DNA from: CAYRNR01 sp964425605
GTDB lineage: Bacteria; Myxococcota_A; UBA796; UBA9615; CAYRNR01
Direction of reading: 5' to 3'
Length of the DNA: 64,000 bases
NCBI GenBank assembly: GCA_964425605.1
Contig: CAYRNR010000033.1
Coordinates: forward strand, 1 to 64,000
The position numbers and the translations under genes were made by a program. The notes under the pieces were generated by a model. That model saw nothing but the letters and a program-made list of their open reading frames with translations, did no database searches and had not been told where the DNA came from. This document shows, in pieces, positions 43,048 to 50,313 of this stretch. Every line of letters begins with the position of its first letter. The stretch's first letter is position 1.

Positions 43048-43384
43048 CCCCTGGCTCACCCCGGCCGACGTGGCCAAGGCCGCCGGCACGTCCGACCGCC
43101 GTGTCCAGCAGTGGTGCGAGGAGGGTCAGGTCCGCGCGATCCGCATCCGCTCGCTGTGGCGCATCTCTGGCGAGTCCGTGGGCATGGACGCGCCGTTCCT
43201 GCCCGCCAGGGGATCGTTCCGGGTGGCGGAGGTCGCCCGCTGGCTGCGGATCTCCCGCAAGACCGTCTACCGACTCATCACCGCCCAGGACCTCGAGACC
43301 ATCGAGGTCAGAAACCAACAACGCATCCCGCGCGCCGCCGTCGAGCTGTTCATCGAACGGGCGTGGGGGGAGGAGCCTACATGA
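43037..43384 (+). CDS. Tandem helix-turn-helix (HTH_17-type) protein
   Basis: 115 residues with two excisionase/MerR-like HTH units: LTPADVAKAAGTSDRRVQQW (then CEEGQVRAIRIRSLWRI) and FRVAEVARWLRISRKTVYRL (then ITAQDLETIEVRNQQRIP). Each ends in a wing. It occupies the place where Mu encodes its middle regulator Mor, but is not Mor-like. It could activate late promoters; this is inference. Confidence 0.65.
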   Translation: MNASPWLTPADVAKAAGTSDRRVQQWCEEGQVRAIRIRSLWRISGESVGMDAPFLPARGSFRVAEVARWLRISRKTVYRLITAQDLETIEVRNQQRIPRAAVELFIERAWGEEPT

Positions 43385-44145
43385 ACAAGTCCACCACACG
43401 CCTGGCCATGGCCCTGACCAACCGAGGCGTCAACGTCATCAACATCAGCGGGGACCTGCCGCAGGTGAGCGAATACGGCACTCGCGCCCCGGCGGACATC
43501 CGCGGCCTGGTCGTCCATCACACCGCCAGCCGACAGACCGAGCCCTCCCTCGGGTACGCCCGCAAGATCGCCCTCGACCAGATCAACCGCGGCGCCCCCG
43601 GCATCCAGTACACACTCGCCGTGGACGATGAGGGCCAGCTGTTCATCCTCCACGACCTGGTCGTCGCGCCCTGGAGCCACGGTTCGACGAGGCTGCCCGG
43701 CGACGAGAACGCGATGTTCATGTCGGTCGTCTTCTTCGGCGACTTCTGGGATCGCGAGAACCAGACAGGCATCCACCCGCACCCGTCGCAGATGTTCACG
43801 CTGCGCAAGCTCGTCGAGGTGTGCCTCAACATCTGGGACTGGAACCCCGCGGTCTCCATCCTCGGGCACCGTGCGCTCACCGCGACCGTGTGCCCTGGCC
43901 AGAAGCTGTCCTTGATGCTGAGAGGCTACCGCAACCCCGAGGGCCCGCCGCTCGAACGCATTGAGGATCGCCAGCAGGCGCTGTGGTTGCTCCGTCACTA
44001 CAAGGGCGCCATCGACGGCATCTGGGGATCGAAGTCGGAGGCCGCTCTCGAGGCGTTCCAGAGCTTCCTGAATCCCATGCTGTCGGAGTGGGACGAGGAC
44101 ACCGATCGCGAGCTTCGCACTGCGCTCGCTCGGGACCTGCGCTGA
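43381..44145 (+). CDS. Endolysin: N-acetylmuramoyl-L-alanine amidase (Amidase_2)
   Basis: 254 residues. The amidase domain has RGLVVHHTASRQTEPSLGYA (zinc His 46), a central QYTLAVDDEGQLFILHDLVV part, and GHRALTATVCPGQKL with the second His and the Cys ligand. The C-terminal ~70 residues (LLRHYKGAIDGIWGSKSEAA, LEAFQSFLNP) are a peptidoglycan-binding-like repeat. No signal peptide, so a holin is needed; a candidate is at 45852. Confidence 0.88.
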   Translation: MNKSTTRLAMALTNRGVNVINISGDLPQVSEYGTRAPADIRGLVVHHTASRQTEPSLGYARKIALDQINRGAPGIQYTLAVDDEGQLFILHDLVVAPWSHGSTRLPGDENAMFMSVVFFGDFWDRENQTGIHPHPSQMFTLRKLVEVCLNIWDWNPAVSILGHRALTATVCPGQKLSLMLRGYRNPEGPPLERIEDRQQALWLLRHYKGAIDGIWGSKSEAALEAFQSFLNPMLSEWDEDTDRELRTALARDLR

Positions 44146-44546
44146 TGGGTGCCTGCACAGCGACACCCAGCGGCGTGGATCCGCCCAGCAAGATGCACAT
44201 GCGCCGCGCCTTCCGGCTCCAGAAGCGCCTCGAGAGGATCGGCGGCTCCTGGTCTACCTGCCGCGTGATGCGGCTCGACAACCCCAGCCAGACCGCCTGC
44301 GACGTGGACTGGGCGGGGCCCGGCTTCTACTTCCTGCGCCCCGGGTGCCTCGCCTACGAGATGCTCGCCCCGCGCATCGCCCGCGCTCACCGCGAGGTCA
44401 CGCGGCTTCAACGCGAAAACGGCTACCGCCGCATCCCCGGCCCCGCGGCCGAGGAGGCCAAGGAGCTGTTCCACGAAGTGGGCAAGGCCGTCTTGCCCGA
44501 GCTGATTCGGGGGCTCTTCAGGGCCGTGCTGGGAGGTGGGCGATGA
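44145..44546 (+). CDS. Prophage protein of unknown function
   Basis: 133 residues, start overlapping the endolysin stop. Basic N-terminus (MHMRRAFRLQKRLERIGGSW), then TCRVMRLDNPSQTACDVDWA and a helical C-terminus (EEAKELFHEVGKAVLPELIR). Lies in the lysis block. No signal peptide, so not an obvious spanin. Not recognised. Confidence 0.5.
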   Translation: MGACTATPSGVDPPSKMHMRRAFRLQKRLERIGGSWSTCRVMRLDNPSQTACDVDWAGPGFYFLRPGCLAYEMLAPRIARAHREVTRLQRENGYRRIPGPAAEEAKELFHEVGKAVLPELIRGLFRAVLGGGR

Positions 44547-44773
44547 GCAAGCGACCGTGGTGGAAGCCACCGTTGATCAGCGGCGACGACTTCATTGACG
44601 ACAGTCTCGATGACGTTGAGGTGCCCATGTCTGATTTCCGCTGCAAGGAGTGTCACAGCACCGGCGACTGTCCGGAGTGCAACGACCTGGCGGTCTCGAA
44701 CTGCTCCACCTGCAACGGCACCGGCCGCTGCCCCCACTGCAACAGCGACAGCACGGCCGTGGCGCTCCGATGA
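44543..44773 (+). CDS. Small DnaJ-type zinc-finger protein
   Basis: 76 residues. Four CxxC motifs (CKEC, CPEC, CSTC, CPHC) separated by Gly-rich turns (HSTGD, NGTGR) look like the DnaJ central zinc domain that binds two zinc ions. No J-domain. Start and stop overlap neighbours. Function unknown. Confidence 0.6.
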   Translation: MSKRPWWKPPLISGDDFIDDSLDDVEVPMSDFRCKECHSTGDCPECNDLAVSNCSTCNGTGRCPHCNSDSTAVALR

Positions 44774-45351
44774 AGGTCGGCACCAAGAGCGTCCTTTTCG
44801 GGATCCACCACTGGTGGTGGCACTTCTACTTCTGCGTCCGCGCGTGGCGCTGGCTGTACGGCCGTTGGCCGCGCCTCAGCGAGGGCGTGGCCATCTTCCT
44901 GCACGACTTCGGTCTCATCGGCTGCGACAGCCTCACCAGCTCCGACGCGTCCAACCACCCGCTCCGTGTTCAGAGTCTGGTGCACGTGCTCGCTGGATAT
45001 CGCGCGGGACACCTGGTCCTTCAGCACTCCAGGGGCTGCTGCAGCCAGTGGGGCATGAGCCCCTCGATGCTGTGCTGGGCAGGGCTCCTGGCCGAGGCTC
45101 TGTGGCTGGAGGAGTCGCCGCAGACGTTCCTGAACCGCGCCGGCCGGTCCGGCGAGCTTGAGGAGTTCCGCGAGATCTCGCATGCCACCCGCGTCTGGCC
45201 TCTCGCCAGCACCGACACGGACTGGGCGAAGGATCTGGCGGAGTTCCTCCGCTCGGAGGCCATCCTCGGGGCACGTAGCGCCCTGCTGAGCACGGAAGCC
45301 AGGCAGGCCCGCCTCAAGCTCGAGCTCGAGCTCGAGCGAGGTGCGGTGTGA
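44770..45351 (+). CDS. Trp-rich prophage protein, unknown
   Basis: 193 residues. N-terminus HHWWWHFYFCVRAWRWLYGR is an aromatic, basic stretch that could lie at the membrane. Middle: NHPLRVQSLVHVLAGYRAGH. The end is a charged helix with LELELELER encoded by CTCGAG repeats. Not recognised; position in the lysis block allows a membrane-related role. Confidence 0.45.
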   Translation: MKVGTKSVLFGIHHWWWHFYFCVRAWRWLYGRWPRLSEGVAIFLHDFGLIGCDSLTSSDASNHPLRVQSLVHVLAGYRAGHLVLQHSRGCCSQWGMSPSMLCWAGLLAEALWLEESPQTFLNRAGRSGELEEFREISHATRVWPLASTDTDWAKDLAEFLRSEAILGARSALLSTEARQARLKLELELERGAV

Positions 45352-45572
45352 GACCACCCGCCGACGTCCTCGCCGAGGAGATCTCCGCGCTCCAGATCCA
45401 CCTCGACCAGGTCGGGATCGAGCTGAAGGAGCTGCTCGTCCACGCCGCCGACGCCGGCCTGGTCGCCGACGAACTCGCCGGCCGCATGTGCGAGTCGGCC
45501 GCCCAACGCCTCAAATCCCTGCACGAAGTCGTCACGGCTCTGCACAACCTCAACTCCCAGGAGATCCCATGA
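45348..45572 (+). CDS. Small helical protein
   Basis: 74 residues from GTG 45348, overlapping the previous stop. Almost entirely helical (VLAEEISALQIHLDQVGIEL, KELLVHAADAGLVADELAGR), with no signal. Unknown role; translationally coupled on both sides. Confidence 0.5.
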   Translation: MRPPADVLAEEISALQIHLDQVGIELKELLVHAADAGLVADELAGRMCESAAQRLKSLHEVVTALHNLNSQEIP

Positions 45573-45868
45573 CCGACCCGAAGATCCCGAAACCCGGCCT
45601 GCAGTCGTTCAAGCTCGACCGCGTGGGCAACGGCTGGCTGCTCGAGGCCGAGTTCCTCGGCCCGGACAAGACCGAGTTCACCGGTGGGAACAGCCCCACT
45701 CTCGTGCACCTGCGCGAGATCTACGCCTACTGGAACAACGTCTGCCACCGGCTGGCCATGCTCATCCAGCTCAAGGCCGGCGATGACCCTGGGGGAGCCA
45801 CCGAAGAGAACGGCGACTCCTGGACCAGGCGGGCTCAGGAGGAAGGGGGTGATGCCGATGCCGGTTAA
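45569..45868 (+). CDS. Small prophage protein, unknown
   Basis: 99 residues. A beta-rich start (LQSFKLDRVGNGWLLEAEFL) is followed by a helix (LREIYAYWNNVCHRLAMLIQ) and an acidic tail. Start overlaps the previous stop, and the end overlaps the holin candidate by 17 bases. Not recognised. Confidence 0.5.
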   Translation: MTDPKIPKPGLQSFKLDRVGNGWLLEAEFLGPDKTEFTGGNSPTLVHLREIYAYWNNVCHRLAMLIQLKAGDDPGGATEENGDSWTRRAQEEGGDADAG

Positions 45869-46202
45869 CGACAAGCTCAGCCAAGGGGGCCGCAAGTTCA
45901 CGATGGCCTACTCGGCGTTGTGGCTGCTCGGCGGCCTCACGCTGGTGCTGTTCCTTGCCCTGGTCATCAGCCACCAGTACTCGCTCGCCTCGACGCTGGG
46001 ACAGACCTGCATCGGCGCGATCTCCGGCCTCCTCGGCATCTACTTCAGCTCTCAGGCCTACGTAGACAAGAAGGTCAAGCACACCCACAACCACTTCCCG
46101 ACCGCGCTGACCGCCGTCACCGAACTCAGGGCCGCTGAGCCCGTCGTGAAGATCGACGATCTCGACCAGCCCATCGTCGAGCATCCGGAGCCGACGCGAT
46201 GA
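45852..46202 (+). CDS. Holin-like two-TM protein
   Basis: 116 residues from ATG 45852, preceded by AGGAGG. Two membrane helices: ALWLLGGLTLVLFLALVI and TLGQTCIGAISGLLGIYF, with a short turn and a charged cytoplasmic tail. Size and topology fit a class II/III holin next to the endolysin block. The hydrophilic C-terminus of ~45 residues is long for a holin, so other membrane roles are open. Confidence 0.55.
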   Translation: MPMPVNDKLSQGGRKFTMAYSALWLLGGLTLVLFLALVISHQYSLASTLGQTCIGAISGLLGIYFSSQAYVDKKVKHTHNHFPTALTAVTELRAAEPVVKIDDLDQPIVEHPEPTR

Positions 46203-46453
46203 AGCTGCTCGGTTGGCTGTGGGACTTCATCACCTGGCCGGTTGCCGCGGTCCAGCACCGAGAACAGCAGCGGGTCGAGGAGTACGCCGAGCTGGCCCTG
46301 AACCAATGGTGGCGCTCCAAGCGGGGCAAGCCGCCCTCACCCGCCCACGTGATGGTCAGCGCCGCCGAGGTCGCCCGCGAGGAGTGCGAACGCGAGGGGC
46401 GCGAACTGCCCCTGGCCGCCGCCGCTGTCTTCGACGAGCTCGAGCACCGCTGA
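46199..46453 (+). CDS. Small helical protein, unknown
   Basis: 84 residues. N-terminal amphipathic stretch KLLGWLWDFITWPVAAVQHR, then helical AHVMVSAAEVAREECEREGR. The start overlaps the holin candidate stop. It may be membrane-associated. Not recognised. Confidence 0.45.
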   Translation: MKLLGWLWDFITWPVAAVQHREQQRVEEYAELALNQWWRSKRGKPPSPAHVMVSAAEVAREECEREGRELPLAAAAVFDELEHR

Positions 46454-46479
46454 AATCCCGAACACGAAAGGACTGACCG

Positions 46480-46986
46480 ATGAGTATCAAGGACCATATC
46501 GACCGCATGACGCTCCCTCGGGGCGAGCTGCTCGAGACCGAGAATGCGTACTGGAAATCGAGCAACCGGCTCTCGAATCTTCGCGTCAAGTACCGCCAGC
46601 TGGACGCTGGAGGCCTAGCGGCCATCCGCCAGTACCTGACCAAGAGCGTCAAGCGCGCGGTGCGCAAGGCGGTCAAGGAACACCTATCCCCCGGGCCGTT
46701 CATGTGGTCGGTGGGCAGCGTCGTGAAGCTGGAACCAAGACGGCTCGGCCCGCGCCCTGGCGAGGGGCCCGGTGGCTTCGTGTGCTCGGACGCGGTGCAT
46801 CACCTCGAGGTCGAGATCAAGGTAGTCCTCGTGTGTCCCCACAAGGACAGCGAGGACCGATCTGTCGTTCCGAACGAGCAGACCGTCCTCAAGCTCACGA
46901 AGCCATGCGCTGACTGGGATGAGCTTCGGCAATTCGCCGCGAAGGCCCGCGAGATGGCGGCGGCGTTCATCGCAGTCCAAGCGTAG
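46480..46986 (+). CDS. Prophage protein of unknown function
   Basis: 168 residues, start preceded by GAAAGGA. A helical basic N-half (QYLTKSVKRAVRKAVKEHLS) is followed by a beta-rich half (HHLEVEIKVVLVCPHKDSED, TVLKLTKPCADWDELRQF). Single gene with small gaps on both sides. No family recognised. Confidence 0.5.
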   Translation: MSIKDHIDRMTLPRGELLETENAYWKSSNRLSNLRVKYRQLDAGGLAAIRQYLTKSVKRAVRKAVKEHLSPGPFMWSVGSVVKLEPRRLGPRPGEGPGGFVCSDAVHHLEVEIKVVLVCPHKDSEDRSVVPNEQTVLKLTKPCADWDELRQFAAKAREMAAAFIAVQA

Positions 46987-47060
46987 GCCCGCTGTGACCT
47001 TCTCCCCCCTGAGCCGTTCCATGAACACGCCCAACGACCCGCCCCGCGACGGATGGCGAC

Positions 47061-47816
47061 ATGGGGGGACTCGACGATGCGGCAGCCGCGATGCTGCCGT
47101 CCCCGGCGTACCGCGACGACCTGGTCGAGCTGTACAACACCGACTGCCTGCAGGTGCTCCCGCACCTCACGGCCGACACCTTCGACGTGATGGTCACCGA
47201 CCCGCCCTACGGGATCGCTCTGGCCGGCTCCAAGAACGGCATGTTCAAGCGCTGGGGCCGGCCGGGGCAGATGCTCGAGGGCGACGAGGACACCGAGCTC
47301 GGCCAGGCGGTCATCAACCACGTCCGGGATCGCCTCAATCGCCCGGTGGCGGCCTTCGCCAGCCCGAAGGCGCCCTGGGCAGGGCCGTGGCGTTCCCTGC
47401 TCGCCTGGGACAAGGGGCCGGCCGTGGGCTGTGGCGGCGACATGAGGCGCTGCTGGAAACAGACCTGGGAGCTAATCCAGGTCGGCGCCAACGGCCCCCT
47501 CAACGGCAAACGGCACAGCGGCGTCATCACCTGCTGGACGACCTCGCACAACTACCGCTACCACCCCACCCAGAAGCCCCTGCGGCTCCTGGCCTACCTC
47601 ATCGACAAGCTCACCCAGCCCGGCGACGTCATCCTCGACCCCTTCGCCGGCTCCGGCACCACCCTCGTCGCCGCCAGGCTCCTCGGCCGCCGAGCCGACG
47701 GCCTCGAGGTCGACAAGACCTTCTGTGCGGCTGCCGCCGCGCGACTCTCCGGCCAGATCGCCGAGCCTCCCGAGAAGACGCCCGCGCCCTGGCCGGTTCC
47801 GCTGCCCGAACTCTGA
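47061..47816 (+). CDS. Beta-class DNA methyltransferase (N6-adenine or N4-cytosine)
   Basis: 251 residues. Motif IV TDPPYGI (near residue 46-52) precedes motif I DPFAGSGTTLVAARLLGRRA, the circular order of beta-class enzymes. HPTQKPLRLLAYLIDKLTQP is the usual motif X helix. No target-recognition insert beyond ~100 residues and no restriction enzyme nearby, so it is probably an orphan enzyme protecting phage DNA. DPPY suggests m6A, but m4C cannot be excluded. Confidence 0.88.
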   Translation: MGGLDDAAAAMLPSPAYRDDLVELYNTDCLQVLPHLTADTFDVMVTDPPYGIALAGSKNGMFKRWGRPGQMLEGDEDTELGQAVINHVRDRLNRPVAAFASPKAPWAGPWRSLLAWDKGPAVGCGGDMRRCWKQTWELIQVGANGPLNGKRHSGVITCWTTSHNYRYHPTQKPLRLLAYLIDKLTQPGDVILDPFAGSGTTLVAARLLGRRADGLEVDKTFCAAAAARLSGQIAEPPEKTPAPWPVPLPEL

Positions 47817-47839
47817 ACTCAAACCCCAACGGAGGACCC

Positions 47840-48082
47840 GTGACCTTCGACTTCATCAGCGTGCGCGACGAGATCGAGCGTCTCATCGAGCGCCACCACC
47901 GCCTGTATCGCTACATCTACCCGCCCGAGTCATGTGACGGCTGCCCAAAGTTTGGACTTGGTGCTCCCGTCGTCGAGACCACGTGGGATGCCGAGATCAA
48001 GGACTGCAGGCGGAGGGCCGACGCTCTGTGGGAACAGCTCCAGGAGCACTGCAACCAACCACTGCAAGGAGACCCGCGATGA
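47840..48082 (+). CDS. Small prophage protein with CxxC
   Basis: 80 residues from GTG 47840, chosen because GGAGGACCC precedes it. DEIERLIERHHRLYRYIYPP, then ESCDGCPKFGLG and a helical end. CDGC could bind metal. Start is 23 bases after the methyltransferase. Function unknown. Confidence 0.5.
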   Translation: MTFDFISVRDEIERLIERHHRLYRYIYPPESCDGCPKFGLGAPVVETTWDAEIKDCRRRADALWEQLQEHCNQPLQGDPR

Positions 48083-48591
48083 ATACCCGCTCAGACGTGT
48101 GTCCCGGCTGCCTCGAATGCGAAGGCGAAGATCACCACTGGGCCCAGTACCTGGAGGAAGCCGACGAGAACCCAGATCACCCAGCCGCCCAGGCCGGCCT
48201 GGTGATCTGGGAGGTGTGCAAGCACTGCGACGCCTGGCGCGATCCCGAGGATGGTGAGGACGCGGACGACGTTGACGACTACATCGACGACGGCGAAGAG
48301 GACGTTCAAGACCTTCGACCTGGTGTCTGGTGGCTCTGGAACGCAACGGTCGGCTTGCTGGATGGCCATCCGGCCATCGTCGAGGTCACAGCGAAGGGCG
48401 ACCAGTACGAGATCGATGTGATGTTCACCGACGAGGAGTTCAAGACGCTGCTGTCACGGCTGACCATCTACCGCGACAACTCCGAACTCGCGCGTTGTGC
48501 GGACGGCTACGGCCCCAGAGGGGTCGAAGCAATGCTCGCGGACACGATCGCGGAAGCGATGGGTTGGACTGGGGCTGGGGATAGGCCATGA
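48079..48591 (+). CDS. Acidic prophage protein with Cys motifs
   Basis: 170 residues. VCPGCLECEGEDHHW and EVCKHCDAWR give CxxC/CxxC pairs with His, a likely zinc site. A very acidic stretch follows (DPEDGEDADDVDDYIDDGEE), then a beta/alpha C-domain. It may mimic DNA or bind a host protein; nothing confirms this. Overlaps both neighbours. Confidence 0.5.
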   Translation: MNTRSDVCPGCLECEGEDHHWAQYLEEADENPDHPAAQAGLVIWEVCKHCDAWRDPEDGEDADDVDDYIDDGEEDVQDLRPGVWWLWNATVGLLDGHPAIVEVTAKGDQYEIDVMFTDEEFKTLLSRLTIYRDNSELARCADGYGPRGVEAMLADTIAEAMGWTGAGDRP

Positions 48592-49151
48592 CCGTCATCG
48601 CGGCGGCTCTTGACTCCACGGGTGCCTACATCGCCAGCGACTCGGTCGGCACCAGCGACAACGGCCTCGTCGTCGAGCACGGTGAGAAGCTGGTGGTGCT
48701 ACCCAACAACACCGTCGCCGGCTTCTCTGGGGCCTACGTGTTCGAGCAGTGGATCCGGCGGGAGTTCGCCGAAGCCATCAGGGTGACCGAGGTTCAACCT
48801 GAGGGCGCCCGGTGGCGTGATTTCGTCGAGGACGGCGTTGAGGACTGGCGCCGCCACGCTCGGTCAGAGGGACACGGCACACCGGACGAAGAAGGCGTCC
48901 TCATCGTACCCGGCTTCGCTCTCATCGTCTCACCCGCCGAGATCCTGTACGTCCAATCGGACGGCTCCGTCCTTCCGGTTGCGCACGGCTACAACGCCAT
49001 CGGCTCCGGCGCCAAGGTCGCCCTCGGCTCTCTTCACTCGACCACTAGGTGGAGGAGCGCCGAGAGGCGCGTCATGGCTGCTGTCTACGCCGCCTGCGAG
49101 CATGACAACGGGTGCGGCGGGCACGTCCACGTAAGGAGGGCGCTGCGATGA
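48588..49151 (+). CDS. HslV / proteasome-fold (Ntn-hydrolase) protein
   Basis: 187 residues. The N-terminus MTVIAAALDSTGAYIASDS places Thr2 where the nucleophile of proteasome beta subunits lies after Met removal. KLVVLPNNTVAGFSG, then YNAIGSGAKVALGSL and HDNGCGGHVHVRRAL, match the family landmarks (the K-xx-V-AGFsG strand pair, AIGSG, and the D-xx-sGG element). No HslU-type ATPase is nearby. It may be an active peptidase using host HslU, or a structural relative. Confidence 0.7.
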   Translation: MTVIAAALDSTGAYIASDSVGTSDNGLVVEHGEKLVVLPNNTVAGFSGAYVFEQWIRREFAEAIRVTEVQPEGARWRDFVEDGVEDWRRHARSEGHGTPDEEGVLIVPGFALIVSPAEILYVQSDGSVLPVAHGYNAIGSGAKVALGSLHSTTRWRSAERRVMAAVYAACEHDNGCGGHVHVRRALR

Positions 49152-49399
49152 TCGACACCTCCATCGCCTACGAGATCTGCTACGTCCCCAACGAGCCTAC
49201 CAAGTGGGGCTACCACCTACTCGGCCGCGTCGGCCGCCGGCTCGACCTGGTCTCGATCAACAACAGGCCGGCGAGGTTCAGCTCGTCCAAGCTGGCCGGC
49301 CTCGCGCTCAAGTCCATCGTCACCCAGGACGACCAGGTGCTATCCGGCGTCGTGACCAGACGGTTCGCGGGGTGGTCGGGCAAGGAGGCTTCCGCATGA
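49148..49399 (+). CDS. Small prophage protein, unknown
   Basis: 83 residues: beta-rich YEICYVPNEPTKWGYHLLGR, then LDLVSINNRPARFSSSKLAG. Start overlaps the HslV-like stop, and stop overlaps the ASCH start as ATGA. Not recognised. Confidence 0.45.
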   Translation: MIDTSIAYEICYVPNEPTKWGYHLLGRVGRRLDLVSINNRPARFSSSKLAGLALKSIVTQDDQVLSGVVTRRFAGWSGKEASA

Positions 49400-49875
49400 G
49401 AGTACTCACCTTGATTCGTCCGTGGGACCAGGCCCTCATTCACCTCAGCAAAGACGTCGAGAACCGCCGAATCGCGTTCCCCGAGAAGCTGCTCGGCGAG
49501 GACATCGCCATCCACGCTGGGCAGAAGTGGGACGTCGAAGGGGCTGTCCTCATCGAGCAGCTGACAGGGGTCGTCTACAAGCCCTCGGACTGCACGCCTG
49601 GCGTCATCACCGGGGTGGTTCGTCTGATTGGGCTCCTGAGGCAGAACCTGTGGGGGCAGGCCGACATCGTGCTTTCGACGGACGAGGAACTAGACCGAGT
49701 CGCCTACACCGGGACGACGTCTCCCTGGTTCGGAGGTCCGTATGGGTGGGTTCGCGGTAACCCCAGGCCACTGAAGCGACCAGTGCCGTGGCGCGGCCGT
49801 CAGGGGCTCCAGCGGCTCGACGCGGACACGCACCGCCAGGTGATCGAGGCCCTGGAGGTGACAGAAGATGCGTGA
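49396..49875 (+). CDS. ASCH-domain-like RNA-binding protein
   Basis: 159 residues. RVLTLIRPWDQALIHLSKDV, ENRRIAFPEKLLGEDIAIHA and GVITGVVRLIG match the ASCH fold (PUA-like), with the terminal WFGGPYGWVRGNPRPLKRPV typical of phage ASCH proteins. Such proteins may bind RNA or cleave modified nucleosides. Overlaps the last gene by 8 bases. Confidence 0.7.
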   Translation: MRVLTLIRPWDQALIHLSKDVENRRIAFPEKLLGEDIAIHAGQKWDVEGAVLIEQLTGVVYKPSDCTPGVITGVVRLIGLLRQNLWGQADIVLSTDEELDRVAYTGTTSPWFGGPYGWVRGNPRPLKRPVPWRGRQGLQRLDADTHRQVIEALEVTEDA

Positions 49876-50098
49876 GTACATGGAGCTCCAACGAGAGTTG
49901 TTCCTCACAGAGGCGGAAGCCAAAGCTGTCGTCGAGATCGTCAAGTACGCCAACGAGGTGGAGTGGTATGGGTTGCGGGACCGGCTCTACCAGGAGGGGC
50001 ATGATCCCAGGGTGGTGATGTCCGGCATTCAGAAACTCGCCGGCCGGGCCGGCCAGGACGACCCGCTCGAGGACACCTGCTACAACCGGACAAGCTGA
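49868..50098 (+). CDS. Last early gene, small protein of unknown function
   Basis: 76 residues, helical and acidic (ELFLTEAEAKAVVEIVKYAN). It ends 83 bases before the inner end repeat. Not recognised. The stretch 50099-50180 between it and the repeat holds no feature I can support. Confidence 0.45.
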   Translation: MREYMELQRELFLTEAEAKAVVEIVKYANEVEWYGLRDRLYQEGHDPRVVMSGIQKLAGRAGQDDPLEDTCYNRTS

Positions 50099-50180
50099 CT
50101 CGCTGCGACTAGCACCCAACTCGCCGTTTCCTAGCCATCCCCCTGTACCCAAAGTACGCATCCCGCCCACCCTCAGAGCA

Positions 50181-50207
50181 GTTCAGATAATCCTCACTGT
50201 GTGAGGT
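50181..50207 (+). repeat. 27-bp motif with 6-3-6 palindrome, copy 2
   Basis: GTTCAGATAAT is followed by CCTCAC-TGT-GTGAGG, one mismatch from 12101-12127 and in the same orientation. Similar bases (TTT-CTGC) follow both. Each copy lies 60-130 bp inside an end. It may be an accessory protein site for end synapsis or an operator; the AGATAAT part resembles the end repeats. Confidence 0.9.
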
Positions 50208-50267
50208 TTTCTGCGTCTCGTGCATGTGAAGTCGATGCGTTTCACACCAAACCTCCCGGCGCGCTGA

Positions 50268-50313
50268 GGGATTTATCTCGGATCACCCCCCCCAGTTACC
50301 TCGGGTCGACACA
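50268..50313 (-). repeat. Prophage right end with two transposase-site-like repeats
   Basis: Read inward on the minus strand: TGTGTCGACCCGAGGTAAC, then CCGAGATAAATCC (50281-50269) 23 bases further. They mirror CGAGATAATT and CCGAGATAAGTCC at the left end. The terminus is CA at either 50310-50311 or 50312-50313. Flanking bases do not give a perfect 5-bp duplication with the left flank. Confidence 0.65.

Larger units (their letters stand above)
12044..50313. mobile_element. Mu-like transposable prophage, about 38 kb, apparently complete
   Basis: The element holds a DDE (MuA-type) transposase, a MuB-type ATPase, Gam, GemA and a full set of Mu-type head and contractile-tail genes. Both borders carry CGAGATAA-type sites spaced 23 bp and inverted relative to each other, with TG/CA-like termini near 12044 and 50313. 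Late genes (12.2-34.6 kb) run left and early genes (36.4-50.1 kb) run right from a central repressor/Ner region. All key structural and transposition genes look intact. The exact end bases are uncertain because I found no perfect 5-bp target duplication. Confidence 0.9.

Noticed and set aside
12101..50207. Direct repeats as attL/attR of a site-specific integrase
   Set aside because: No integrase gene is present, the element has a DDE transposase, and further phage-type inverted end sites lie outside these repeats.
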